Of a stretch of 64,000 nt of DNA, positions 17,113 through 26,900 are shown piece after piece. Both the position numbers and the translations under genes were made by a program. The DNA is from CBDCUE01 sp965222515 (lineage in GTDB: Bacteria > Pseudomonadota > Alphaproteobacteria > Rickettsiales > JABIRX01), in NCBI GenBank assembly GCA_965222515.1, contig CBDCUE010000012.1, positions 1 through 64,000 on the forward strand, in the 5' to 3' direction. The notes beneath the pieces are model-generated. The model ran no database searches. It was not told where the DNA came from and saw only the letters and a program-made list of their open reading frames with translations. Positions within the stretch are counted from its first letter, which is position 1; every line of letters begins with the position of its first letter.

Positions 17113-17427
17113 TTAATTTCCTTTTACAATAGTACAAACTTGTGCAAATAAACCAAGAACATTTTTTACTTGTTTGTCAACAGAAGTGATTTTTGTGATA
17201 CCACCATTTGCTCTTGCAGCTTCTACTGAAAAGTCTCCTTTTGTTGCAATTCCAAGAATGTTTTTACCACAAGCTATACCTTCTTTTTTTCCTCTTGGAT
17301 TAGCGGAAATAAGCAAAGGTTCTGTTGAATTACCATATATTGTAGGTATTCCAATTTGGCTTGGAGCATAAGCACAAGATGATGATATTAATGCCAAAGC
17401 AGAAATAGTTATAAGTTTTGTTTTCAT
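17113..17427 (-). CDS. TRL-like family lipoprotein
   Basis: A 104-residue exported protein. The N-terminus KTKLITISALALISSSCAY is a lipoprotein signal with the modified cysteine at residue 18. The mature part carries the TRL pattern: an early aromatic/Pro-rich strand, a GKKEGIACGKNILGIATKGD motif and a small Gly/Ala-rich helix ending in VCTIVKGN. The TRL family is of unknown function, found in Gram-negative envelopes. It stands alone, transcribed away from feoAB. Confidence 0.78.
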   Translation of the reverse strand: MKTKLITISALALISSSCAYAPSQIGIPTIYGNSTEPLLISANPRGKKEGIACGKNILGIATKGDFSVEAARANGGITKITSVDKQVKNVLGLFAQVCTIVKGN

Positions 17428-17544
17428 AGTAATAAATAGTTTATTAAGTTAAAAAAAATATAGAATAAATCTATAATAATAGAATATATAAGAGATTATC
17501 TTTATAAGCAAATTGTTTTTATAAACAACTTAGAGTAATTTAAC

Positions 17545-17581
17545 CCCAGTTATGCTTTTTATTAAAAAAAACATAACTGGG
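17545..17581. terminator. Perfect 10-bp stem-loop between TRL and feoA
   Basis: cccagttatg pairs with cataactggg across a 17-base A/T loop. No gene points into it from the plus side, and it sits about 120 bases upstream of the TRL start, so a terminator role is uncertain. It may insulate feoA from upstream transcription. The rest of 17428-17728 shows no gene. Confidence 0.4.
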
Positions 17582-17728
17582 CTTATACTTTTAGGGTTTT
17601 TTATTGATCTTATGAGGTAGCAAGTATTTTAGATCTTTTTGTTCAGTGACCTTTTAAATACCAGCTTACATTTTTTTTATTGTCAAATGTGTCTAGCTCT
17701 AGCAATTTTAAAAAAATAACAATGACAC

Positions 17729-17756
17729 TTTACATTTAAGTCTAATCTTTTATGAT
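17729..17756 (+). promoter_or_regulatory. Promoter of feoAB (-35 TTTACA, 16-bp spacer, -10 TATGAT)
   Basis: TTTACA at 17729-17734 and TATGAT at 17751-17756 are separated by 16 bases, giving a start near 17763 and a leader of about 35 bases before feoA. The Fur box overlaps the predicted start point, as expected for iron repression. Confidence 0.6.
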
Positions 17757-17759
17757 TAT

Positions 17760-17778
17760 GAGAATGATTATCATTACT
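17760..17778 (+). promoter_or_regulatory. Fur box upstream of feoA
   Basis: gagaatgattatcattact matches the 19-bp Fur consensus GATAATGATAATCATTATC at 15 of 19 positions, keeping both half-site cores. It covers the predicted transcription start, 20 bases ahead of the feoA ATG, so iron-loaded Fur would repress ferrous iron uptake. No fur gene is in the window. Confidence 0.75.
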
Positions 17779-17798
17779 AACTACTAATCAAACAAGAA

Positions 17799-18014
17799 AT
17801 GACTAACTTACTGAATGCCCCTTTAGCTACAAATTTATTTGTTGAAGATATTAAATGTGATGAATTAAATAATAAATTATTTGGGATGGGGGTTTTTCCT
17901 CAAGCCCCAGTTACTATTTTATATCGAAATAAAGATTTAATAAAAATTATTTGTAGTGCAACAAGAATTGCCCTTTCTTCTGATATTGCTGCAAGAATTA
18001 ATATAATAGAATAA
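17799..18014 (+). CDS. feoA: Ferrous iron transport protein FeoA
   Basis: A 71-residue cytosolic SH3-like protein that supports FeoB. It shows the FeoA pattern of a short strand-rich domain with LFGMGVFPQAPVTILYRN (the usual L..lG...G..v.v) and a C-terminal RIALSSDIAARINI, corresponding to the family's i.l....A..i.v. It ends 16 bases before feoB and shares the Fur-controlled promoter. Confidence 0.88.
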   Translation: MTNLLNAPLATNLFVEDIKCDELNNKLFGMGVFPQAPVTILYRNKDLIKIICSATRIALSSDIAARINIIE

Positions 18015-18030
18015 TTTTATTTTCTAAATA

Positions 18031-20175
18031 ATGAAGAAAATAGCTCTTATTGGTAATCCTAATTGTGGTAAAACTACCATTTTTAACTTGCTTACTGGTT
18101 TAAAACAAAAAGTGGGCAACTGGTCAGGAGTTACAGTTAGCAAAAAAACAGGAAATTATTCTTACAATAAAAATAAATATCAAATTATAGACCTTCCAGG
18201 GATTTATAGCTTGGAAGCTAGTCAAAACAACAATTCTTATGATGAGGAAGTTTCTCAAAACTTTCTAAGCAGTGATGATTGTGATTTAATTATCCATATT
18301 ATAGATGCCTCTAATCTTGAAAAAAGTCTTTTTTTAACTTCATCTTTATTAAAACTAAATAAAAAAATGATCATCATATTTAATATGATGGATATAGTAA
18401 AAAAAAGAAACATTTTTATAGATATAAAAAAATTAGCTAATAACCTGCAAACAAAAATTATTGTTTTGCCAGAAAAAGAAAAAAAACAATATTTGAGGGA
18501 AGAGATTAATAAAGAGATTTTTTTTAGTAAAACAAAAGAAAAATTAAAAATCTCTGGTGATTATAATCAATTTTTAAAAGAATTTGCTAGTAATATAATT
18601 AACAGATATAATGAAAAAAAATCTTTTTCTGATAAAGCTGATAAAATTCTATTAAATAAATATTTGGGCATACCAATATTTTTTTTTGTAATGTATTTAA
18701 TGTTTGTCTTTTCAATTAATATTGGAGGGGCATTTGTAGATTTTTTTGATATTTTGTCAGGTTCTATATTTGTGGATGGTAGCAGATTTATTTTGACTAA
18801 ATTACATATTCCTGAATTTTTGCAAATAATTATTGCAGATGGCATAGGGGCGGGTATACAAATTGTTACTACTTTTATTCCAATAATTGCTTTTTTATAT
18901 ATTTTCTTGTCATTTTTGGAAGATTCGGGCTATATGGCAAGAGTAGCTTTTATAATGAATAAAGCTATGAATAAAATAGGTCTTTCAGGAAAGGCTTTTG
19001 TACCATTAATCATTGGTTTTGGTTGTTCTGTTCCTGCCATTATGAGCAGTAGAATTTTAGATTCTAATAAAGATAGAATGACGGTTATAATGATGAGTCC
19101 TTTTTTTTCTTGTGGAGCAAAACTGCCAGTATATATATTATTTACCACCGCTTTTTTTCCTCATAGTGGACAAAATATTGTGTTTTTGCTTTATTTAATA
19201 GGTATAGCTATTGCTATTTTTACTGGTTTAATTATCAATAAATTATTTAATAATAAACAGAAAAAACAATCTTTTTTGATAGAGTTACCATCATATCACT
19301 TACCTAGTACAAAAAATATTTTGATTAATTCTTGGCAGAAGGTAAAAATTTTTATGTTTGGTGCAGGAAAGTTAATTATTATTATTGTTACATTTTTAAC
19401 TATTTTAAATTCCATTTCTTTTAATGGTGATTTCAAAAAAAATAATTACAAAAATTCTGTATTAAGTGATATTGGTAAAGGAGTAACTTATATTTTTCAA
19501 CCGATTGGAGTAACAAAAGAGAATTGGCCAGCAGGGGTAGGGATTTTTACGGGAATTTTTGCTAAAGAGGTTATAGTTGGAACTTTGAATAATTTATATT
19601 CTTCTTTTGATGAAGAGAAAAAAAAGAAAGATAGTTTTTTAAAAAAAGTAAAATTAGCATTTTTATCTATCAAGGATAATTTTAAAAAATCTTTTAAATT
19701 ATCTGATCCTATTGGTATTAACATTGGAGATGTAAGCAAAACGGATAAAATTTTGTTAGAGCAGGGGGTCCATAAAGAGAGTTTAACTATAATACAAAAA
19801 CTATTTAACGGTAAAATTGCAGCTTTTGCATATTTATTATTTATTTTATTATATACACCTTGTTCATCTGCGATTGGAGCTGTATATAAAGAAATAAATT
19901 TAAGGTGGGCAATTATTGTTTCAGGCTATTCAACAATTTTTGCTTATTTTACTGCATTAATATTTTATCAAACAGCTACATTTTTTATTCACCCACTAAC
20001 ATCTTCAATATGGCTAATATCAATAATTTTTATTTCTGTATCAAGCTATTATTACATTAAAAACTGGTATAGTAAAAAGCCAGAAGAAATAGATTTTGAT
20101 ATAAAACTATATTTAACTTGTGGATCCTGCCCAAAAAAGAGTAAAAACAATAATAATTATTGCAGTAGTTGTTAA
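18031..20175 (+). CDS. feoB: Ferrous iron transporter FeoB
   Basis: A 714-residue inner-membrane Fe(II) transporter. The N-terminal G domain has GNPNCGKTT (G1), VSKKTG in the switch region, DLPGIYSL (G3) and NMMD (G4). The membrane part carries the two Gate motifs, with GCSVPAIMSSRI and the pore cysteine in FFSCGAKLPVY, and later PCSSAIGAVYKE. The cytosolic tail ends in a cysteine-rich segment (TCGSCPK and CSSC), which may bind metal or a FeoC-like partner. FeoC itself is absent. Length is near the 750-780 residue norm. Confidence 0.95.
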   Translation: MKKIALIGNPNCGKTTIFNLLTGLKQKVGNWSGVTVSKKTGNYSYNKNKYQIIDLPGIYSLEASQNNNSYDEEVSQNFLSSDDCDLIIHIIDASNLEKSLFLTSSLLKLNKKMIIIFNMMDIVKKRNIFIDIKKLANNLQTKIIVLPEKEKKQYLREEINKEIFFSKTKEKLKISGDYNQFLKEFASNIINRYNEKKSFSDKADKILLNKYLGIPIFFFVMYLMFVFSINIGGAFVDFFDILSGSIFVDGSRFILTKLHIPEFLQIIIADGIGAGIQIVTTFIPIIAFLYIFLSFLEDSGYMARVAFIMNKAMNKIGLSGKAFVPLIIGFGCSVPAIMSSRILDSNKDRMTVIMMSPFFSCGAKLPVYILFTTAFFPHSGQNIVFLLYLIGIAIAIFTGLIINKLFNNKQKKQSFLIELPSYHLPSTKNILINSWQKVKIFMFGAGKLIIIIVTFLTILNSISFNGDFKKNNYKNSVLSDIGKGVTYIFQPIGVTKENWPAGVGIFTGIFAKEVIVGTLNNLYSSFDEEKKKKDSFLKKVKLAFLSIKDNFKKSFKLSDPIGINIGDVSKTDKILLEQGVHKESLTIIQKLFNGKIAAFAYLLFILLYTPCSSAIGAVYKEINLRWAIIVSGYSTIFAYFTALIFYQTATFFIHPLTSSIWLISIIFISVSSYYYIKNWYSKKPEEIDFDIKLYLTCGSCPKKSKNNNNYCSSC

Positions 20176-20203
20176 ATAAAAGCAATTTGTAAAAGGTCTT
20201 ATC

Positions 20204-20232
20204 TTGACATTTGTGATGATTGTTAATATAAT
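20204..20232 (+). promoter_or_regulatory. Consensus sigma-70 promoter (TTGACA-17-TATAAT)
   Basis: TTGACA at 20204-20209 and TATAAT at 20227-20232 are both perfect, with the ideal 17-bp spacing. It points at the 64-residue gene starting at 20312, leaving a leader of about 70 bases. This is the strongest promoter I can see in the window. Confidence 0.8.
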
Positions 20233-20311
20233 TGTGCTTATATCGTTTTTATCTGAGTTAAATGTAGATAAATAATATTATTAATAAATTATTAAATATT
20301 GAAGAAAAACA

Positions 20312-20506
20312 ATGGCAGTTTCAAAAAACAACCCTAATGCAAGAAAAGCAGCAATACAAAAAACTTATAATGGCAAAGTAGTAAAGCCTGTAAAATATAT
20401 TGGACCATTTGGAACATATATCACTGCTCAATATGAAAATGGTGAAATTATCGTAGATAATAATCACAAACCTTTGCCATATAAGAAATTAGATAATATT
20501 TCTTAA
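20312..20506 (+). CDS. Small basic protein of unknown function, strongly promoted
   Basis: A 64-residue protein with a basic, Asn/Ala/Lys-rich start (MAVSKNNPNARKAAIQKTYN), a Lys/Val-rich middle with KYIGPFGTYITAQYENGE, and the ending DNNHKPLPYKKLDNIS. There is no membrane helix and no cysteine. I have an impression of similar short proteins in other intracellular proteobacteria, but cannot name a family. It stands alone behind a perfect consensus promoter, implying high expression, perhaps a nucleic-acid- or ribosome-associated role. That role is inference only. Confidence 0.7.
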   Translation: MAVSKNNPNARKAAIQKTYNGKVVKPVKYIGPFGTYITAQYENGEIIVDNNHKPLPYKKLDNIS

Positions 20507-21372
20507 ATATATTTATTTTAAAGAACCTAATAACTCATACTGTATCTAGTAGAGTTGCAATAAAATGTGGCTATTTGAATAGGTTTCTTTTGTGCTTAAT
20601 AAAAATCCTCGGAGTAATTGCTCACTCTCATCCAGACTCTGTCATAATAGAAAAAATAACATTTTTTAGAAAACAACCTCCCCCGACGTCATCCTTTTAA
20701 ATTTTTTAGCTTCTTTAGATAAGTTTAATATAAAACTACATGATTTTTCTGACATAAAATTAATTTGCCCAGAGTTTAATTTTTTAAAAAATAACAATTT
20801 GAGGTTTATGATATTCCAAAATTCTAGCTATATGAAAAAACAAAGTTCTCCTTATATCATCAAAACCTTTTTTTAAACCAGCATGTGAAAATGGCTGACA
20901 AGGAAAGCCAGCGATTATTAGATCTGCATTCTATTCCTTTAATTTGCTTATGATTATCTCATTTAAGGTTTTTTTATCTTTGTTAAGCCATTCATAGTAG
21001 TTTATTAGAAGATTCTTCTATGTAAAAAGAAGAGGTTATACTTGGTGAATTGAAAGTTTTTCTCTAAAGAATATGTTTCCTATATTTTGAATATGATTTA
21101 TAGATAAATATTCAAGATATTTTACATTATCCTTTGTTAAATCATTATTCTGTGAAAATAATGTAATTGCTAAATTCTAAAAATCTTTATTGAAAATATA
21201 TTTTCTACATACCTCTCTTAATATAATAGAAGAATCTAAAAAAATAAAGATTAGGTCTAACTACTTTTTATAATAGCAATGTTGAGCTATATTCTATTCA
21301 TTAAGCAGTCTAAAAACAAAATTACCTCATTCAAAAACATTGGCTGAGAAATTTAAATAAGAAAACTTTAAC
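20507..21372. other. Gene-poor region with methyltransferase relic and repeat fragments
   Basis: Apart from the dcm relic at 20784-20999, this region holds short broken frames. It also holds a 30-base stretch (ctgtcataatagaaaaaataac near 20640) nearly repeated at about 60514, probably a solo IS end. A 29-codon minus-strand frame starting MSEKSCSFILNLSKEAKKF just before the relic's end is likely debris. I see no intact gene. Confidence 0.5.
20784..20999 (-). pseudogene. dcm: Relic of a DNA cytosine-5 methyltransferase
   Basis: The minus strand reads YYEWLNKDKKTLNEII, a TAG stop, then NADLIIAGFPCQPFSHAGLK and GFDDIRRTLFFHIARIL before a TAA. PCQPFS is the catalytic motif IV of C5-cytosine methyltransferases, with the invariant cysteine, and the following G..D.R..LFF is the next family block. 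The SAM-binding N-terminus, the target recognition region and motifs VI-X are missing or scrambled. Definitely non-functional. Confidence 0.8.
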
Positions 21373-21579
21373 TTAATTGATAAGTTCGATATTAGTAGCG
21401 GATGTTTTTCCTTTATTATCTTCTGTATCGTAAGATATTTTTTGATTTTCTTGTAAGTTTTTAATACCTTTTTCTTCAAGTTTACTGATATGAATAAAGA
21501 GATCTTTACCCCCATCATCTGGTTGAACAAAACCATAACCTTTAGTTGGATTGAACCATTTTACTGTACCTGTTGCCAT
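21373..21579 (-). CDS. cspA: Cold-shock protein (CspA family)
   Basis: A 68-residue single-stranded nucleic-acid-binding protein. It starts MATGTVKWFNPTKGYGFV (RNP1 is KGYGFV), followed by DLFIHIS (RNP2) and a normal five-strand OB-fold length. I use the ATG at 21579; an upstream ATG at 21609 would add ten residues not typical of the family. The long AT-rich leader upstream may include the cold-responsive 5' UTR usual for cspA. Confidence 0.93.
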   Translation of the reverse strand: MATGTVKWFNPTKGYGFVQPDDGGKDLFIHISKLEEKGIKNLQENQKISYDTEDNKGKTSATNIELIN

Positions 21580-22060
21580 TTTTAATTTTACTTTAGATTT
21601 ATTCCCCACTTAATTATAGATTGGGAAATATGGAGTGTCCTTAAATAAATTAAGTAGCTCTTAATTTATGATTATTTACAATTTATATAATTAATCAACA
21701 TAATTATTATTTTAATAATGGCAGGTAATGTAATATTTAGCTATCAAGATATAGTTTTGCAAGTGTTTACAGTTACTTTGGATTAAGAATAATCGTATAA
21801 ATAATTATATAAAAATATAATTTTAATTAAAAAATGCCTTAAATTGATAATATTTGTTAAGTTTTTATAAAAAAAGCTATCACATTTTTAATTAAGAATC
21901 TTTTAAATTATAAAGCTAAAATAGTACTACTTTAATACTTCACAAGATTTAGGGTATTGATAAAAGTAAAAATTACCATTTTCTATTAGGTAAGAGTAAG
22001 CAAATTTATAAAAATGATATTTTAATATTCTGATTATCTCTATCTTACACCTTTTTTTGG
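21580..22060. other. cspA upstream region with a solo MITE end
   Basis: About 480 bases with no gene on either strand. It should contain the cspA promoter and leader, and probably the end of the flavoprotein transcript. A solo right end of the MITE family (attataaagctaaaatagta) lies at 21907-21926. Confidence 0.5.
21907..21926 (+). repeat. Solo terminal repeat of the MITE family
   Basis: attataaagctaaaatagta equals the outer 20 bases of the right end of the MITE at 1864-2023. No partner end is found nearby. Confidence 0.6.
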
Positions 22061-23260
22061 TTAGAAATTCTTAGATATTATATAAGCTCCAGTCCAAGCA
22101 TTTTGAAAATTAAAACCTCCTGTTACAGCATCAATATTCAAAACTTCTCCAGCAAAATATAAATTATTGTGTTTTTTACTTTCAAAACTTCTTAAATCTA
22201 TCTCTTTTAAATCTATTCCACCAGAAGTTACAAACTCTTCCTTAAACACAAACTTACCTTCCACCAAATATATATCTGCAGTTAATTCTTTAACCAAATC
22301 ATCTAATTGTTTATTATTAAGATCTGCCCATTTTTGCTCTTCATCTATTTTTATTGATTTAATAAAATTATACCACATTCTTTTTGAAAAATTAAATTGT
22401 GATGATTTTATAATATTTTTTTTTGCTATATTTTTTTTACAAAATAATAATTGTTTTATAATAGAGCTTTTGTTCTCAGCAATACACCAATTTATTTTTA
22501 TTTTAAATTTATAATCTTTTTCATATAAAAATCTTGAAGCAAAAGATGATAATTTTAATATTGCTGGACCACTTAAACCTGTATGAGTAAATAATAGATT
22601 TCCTTCTGCTGTAAAATTACTATCAACGATATTAACTCTAGCTAATCTAGAAATACCCATTAAATTATCTGTTTTTGTGTTTTTAATATTAAAACTAAAT
22701 AATGATGGTACAGGAGGAATAATATTATGTCCTTTTTCTTTTAAAAATTCCCATATTTTATTATTACTGCCCGTAGTAATAATTAAGCTATCTGAAGTAA
22801 ATTGATTATTTTCTGTTTTTATAATAAAGTTATCTTTTTTTTCAAATGATAATAGGTTTGCTTTAAAAAAAACTTTTATATTAAGTTTTTTAGCTTCATT
22901 TATAAAAAGATCTACAATAGTAGATGATGAATTAGATTCTGGAAAAATCCGACCATCCCACTCTGTTTTTAATTTTATCCCCCTATTTTTGAACCATTTT
23001 ACTAAATCTTCACTATTAAAATTATGAAAAGGTCCTATTAATTCTTTTTTTCCTCTTGGATAATTTTCAATTAAATTTTTAATATTTGTTTCAGAATTAG
23101 TAACATTACATCTCCCCCCACCAGAAATTTTAACTTTTGCAAGAACAGTATTATTTTTTTCTAAAATAATAATTTTTAGTTTAGGATTTCTATATGCTAT
23201 ATTAATTCCAGCAAAAAAACCTGCAGCTCCACCTCCTACAATAATAATATCACTATGCAT
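22061..23260 (-). CDS. yhiN: YhiN/HI0933-family FAD-dependent oxidoreductase
   Basis: A 399-residue flavoprotein. It has the Rossmann FAD-binding start IIIVGGGAAGFFAGI, the family-defining KVKISGGGRCNVTNSE, a middle domain with FTHTGLSGPAIL, and the C-terminal FAGEVLNIDAVTGGFNFQNAWTGA block. The physiological reaction of YhiN proteins is not settled; the related BaiN acts on bile-acid intermediates. Length is normal (about 390-420). It stands alone on the minus strand, with some 590 bases of relics upstream. Confidence 0.88.
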   Translation of the reverse strand: MHSDIIIVGGGAAGFFAGINIAYRNPKLKIIILEKNNTVLAKVKISGGGRCNVTNSETNIKNLIENYPRGKKELIGPFHNFNSEDLVKWFKNRGIKLKTEWDGRIFPESNSSSTIVDLFINEAKKLNIKVFFKANLLSFEKKDNFIIKTENNQFTSDSLIITTGSNNKIWEFLKEKGHNIIPPVPSLFSFNIKNTKTDNLMGISRLARVNIVDSNFTAEGNLLFTHTGLSGPAILKLSSFASRFLYEKDYKFKIKINWCIAENKSSIIKQLLFCKKNIAKKNIIKSSQFNFSKRMWYNFIKSIKIDEEQKWADLNNKQLDDLVKELTADIYLVEGKFVFKEEFVTSGGIDLKEIDLRSFESKKHNNLYFAGEVLNIDAVTGGFNFQNAWTGAYIISKNF

Positions 23261-23289
23261 TAACTTAATTTAAATATTTTTAATATATA

Positions 23290-23331
23290 CCAAACAAAAT
23301 AATGAACAAAATTCATTTGTGCAACAGTCTT
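23290..23331. repeat. IS-end-like repeat upstream of putA
   Basis: caaacaaaataatgaacaaa followed by ttgtgcaacagtctt is closely matched by aaacaaaataatggacaaga and ttgtgcaagagtctta at 27503-27544, in the same orientation on the far side of putA. The gcaacagtct core resembles IS5-family termini. Confidence 0.5.
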
Positions 23332-23427
23332 TAGTAATGTAAAATAGAAAAGATACAAAATCTTGATACATTTTTCTCTAATTTATGTTGCCTGTGGTTT
23401 GATTTTCTTAAAACAGAAAATTCTTGA

Positions 23428-23717
23428 ATTATTAATATAACAGATTATGATAGAAGGTTGTTTTATGAAGGAGGATTTTTATCACAAGAAGGAGAAGATG
23501 CATTGATTCTGGTTGAATCTAGCCCAATATTTAATATAGCATATAAATCAGTAATATCCTTAGAAGTTCTTGGAGTGAAAAATTGATGAAGATTACTGCA
23601 AAAGGATTGGAAGTTGGAGCATTGGTTGTAATGTCTGGACGATTCTCACCATTTATTCAAGTGTTAAGCAGTAATTGTGAGGTAAGCTTGATTGGGTGGG
23701 CAACTGGACGGGAATAA
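23428..23717 (+). pseudogene. Two short coupled coding-like frames of unknown origin upstream of putA
   Basis: Frame A, open from 23428 to a TGA at 23586 with no ATG, reads RRLFYEGGFLSQEGEDALIL and continues to EVLGVKN. Frame B starts ATG at 23586 (TGATG overlap) and encodes 43 residues including KITAKGLEVGALVVMSGRFS before TAA at 23717. Composition is less AT-biased than the surroundings. I cannot assign a family. The most likely reading is relics of one disrupted gene, but a tiny two-cistron unit cannot be excluded. The rest of 23261-23929 holds nothing else recognised apart from the IS-like end. Confidence 0.35.
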
Positions 23718-23929
23718 TTCTTGTGAGATAATTGATTTATTGTCTGAGCTTTAAGTTATTTTGAGGGAACAAAAATATTATTTAATTTGTAAAATAGCTA
23801 TGTAATATTTTTAAATTTAAAATTGCTGATTTACAAGTTGAAAACTTGCTTTTCTTAATTTTTCTTTTATTTTTAAGAAGGTTATTAAAAAAACTATCCG
23901 CTTGTTTACAAAATTTTATTTTAGTATAT

Positions 23930-26900
23930 ATGAAAAACACATTAAAAGAATCTATAAAAAATGCACAAAATTTAATTAGAGAGTCATTTTTATATCAAAA
24001 ACTTGCTGATAAAAAACATTTTAAACAAATTTCTAGCTTTATTCAAAACAAAAAAGACAAGATGATTATTATCAGAGTTCTTGATAGAGGGTTAAGATCT
24101 ACAAATAATTATTATTCTGCTTCATATTTAGTCAATATATTTAAAAAATCAGGAGTTCCTAAATTTTTTGCTATTTATGAAAAGTTGGCTTTATATATAT
24201 TTATTTATATTGGTAAATATTTTTATTTTTTTTCTATACCATTAGTTAAGTTTTATATTATTAAATTTTGTAGTAGATATATATTGTTTGGCAATGAAAA
24301 AAAATTAATAAAAAAGATTAAAAATAATCAATTTTTGGGATTTATAACAAATGTAAACAGAATGGGGGAGGCATTATTAGGTGAAAAAGAAGCCCAAAAA
24401 AGAATAGATAGCTATATTTCTGATCTAGAAAATTCTGATATTCATATTATCTCTATTAAAATATCTACTATATACTCACAAATAACTGCTATTTCTCATA
24501 ATTATAGTGTAAATAAAATAGTAGAGAAATTAACTCTTTTATACAAAGTTGCAAAAAAAAACACCTATTTAGATGAAAATGGCAATAAAAAATATAAATT
24601 AATTAATCTAGATATGGAGGAATATCGTGATATGAGAATTACTGTTGATGCTTTTATTAAGACACTAGATCAAAAAGAATTTTCTGACCTAACAGCTGGA
24701 ATAGCACTTCAGGCATATATAGCTGACTCTTATCAATATCAGCAAAAAATTACAGAATGGGCAAAAAAGAGAGTAAAAGACAGAAAAGCACATATTAGAA
24801 TAAGAATTGTAAAAGGTGCCAATATGGATATGGAAAAATTTGAAGCCTTAGAAACAGGTTGGAATTTAACCACATATTTAGAAAAACATCATACTGATGC
24901 TAATTATAAAAGAATGATTTGCTATGCTTTAGAAGATGAAAATATCAAAGCTGTTAATTTAGGGATAGCTTCTCACAATCTTTATGATATTTCTTATGTA
25001 AAATTAATAGCAGAACAAAATGATAACCTAAAATATTGTTATTTTGAAATGTTGCAAGGAATGAATGATAATATTGCTAGAATGCTAGTGTTGCAAGGAG
25101 TTAATATAATGATTTATTTGCCTTATAGTAACAAAAGTGATTTTATTTCTACTATTTCATATTTAATCAGAAGGTTAGATGAAAATACCTCTAACGATAA
25201 TTATTTAAGATATATTTATGATTTAAAAACAACAAATTTAGCTAAAATAGAAAAAATATTTAAGAAATCACTAGAAGAAAATAAAGAAATATTAGAAATA
25301 AAATCTAATAGAGAAAAAAATAGATTAAATGAAGAATTTGATATAAAAAAGATTTCTGCTTTTTTTAGTAAAAAATATATTCCTACAGAAAATACTGATT
25401 TTTATTTAGATGAAAATAGAAAATGGCTAGGCAACATAAAAGAAAAATGGGAGGCAAAGAAAGATTTTATTAAAATACCAATAATTATAGCTGGAGAAGA
25501 AATTAACAATCGTGATTGTTGTAATATTTACAATCATAATAATGATAATAAAGAAATTATAGCAAAATTTAACAATGCTAATTCTGAAGATGTTGCAAGA
25601 GCAATATCTGTTTCACTATCAGATCCATCTGGATGGAGAGATATGATAGATAATAATAGATTAGAAATAATTGCCAAAGCTGGAATAATATTTAGAAAAA
25701 GAAGAGGTGATATTATGGCTGTTTCTGTATTAGATGTTGGAAAAATATGGACAGAGGCAGATGTTGAAGTTAGTGAAGCTATAGATTTTATAGAATATTA
25801 TACTCACTCATATCAAGAATTAAAAAAATCTTGTAAAGAGCATACTACAATAGAATCAAAAGGAGTAGGTATAGTGATTTCTCCTTGGAATTTTCCAATA
25901 GCAATTTCTTGCGGAGGAATTGTTGCTTCTTTAGTGACAGGAAACACTGTTATTTTTAAACCTTCAAATTTATCAATTTACACAGGATATGAAATTGCTA
26001 AAGTTTTTTGGGATGCTGGAGTTCCTAAAAGTGTTTTGCAATTCATACCATCAAATGATTCTACAGTTGGTAAGGCATTAACTAAAAATAAAGATATAAA
26101 TTATATAATTTTTACTGGTAGCACTCAAGTTGCATTATCTATATTTCAAAATAGACCTGAAATTTATTTAGCAGCAGAAACAGGAGGAAAAAATATCACT
26201 TATGTTGGAAAATCTGCTGATTTAGATCAAGTAATAAAAGATGTGTGTATAGCCTCTTTTATGAATTCTGGTCAAAAATGTTCTGCTACTTCTGTTTTAT
26301 TATTACAAGAAGATATTTTTAATAATAAAATGTTTTTAGAACATTTAAAAGATGCTGTATCTAGTATGAAAGTTGGTTCTGGTTGGGATAATGAAACAAA
26401 AATAGGTCCTATTGCTAGAGAACCAAATAAAGATCTAAAATGGGCATTAACTGAATTAGATGAGGGTGAAGAATGGTTGTTAAAACCAAAGCAATTAAAC
26501 AAACAAGCTACATTATGGAGTCCAGCTATAAAAATTGGTAGCAAGGTAAATAGTAAATCTCATTTAATAGAATTTTTTGGTCCAGTAATTACCATTATGA
26601 AAGCTAAAAATATATCTGATGCCATAACTATCATAAATAGTTCGGAATATGGTTTAACTTCTGGTATTCAAAGTTTAGATGATGAAGAAATAGAAATTTG
26701 GAAAGAAAACATAGATGCAGGAAATTTGTACATTAACAGATCCACAACGGGGGCTATTGTTTTGAGACAACCGTTTGGTGGAATGAAGTCCTCTAGCTAT
26801 GGTGCTGGTATAAAAGCAGGTGGTGCTAATTATTTAACTCAATTTGTTAATTTTACTGAAGATAAGCAAAAATTTTTATCATCAGATAACTATTTAAAAG

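Noticed and set aside
17545..17581. Firm intrinsic terminator
   Set aside because: Stem is perfect, but no T-run follows on the plus strand and no gene reads into it, so I kept it only at low confidence.
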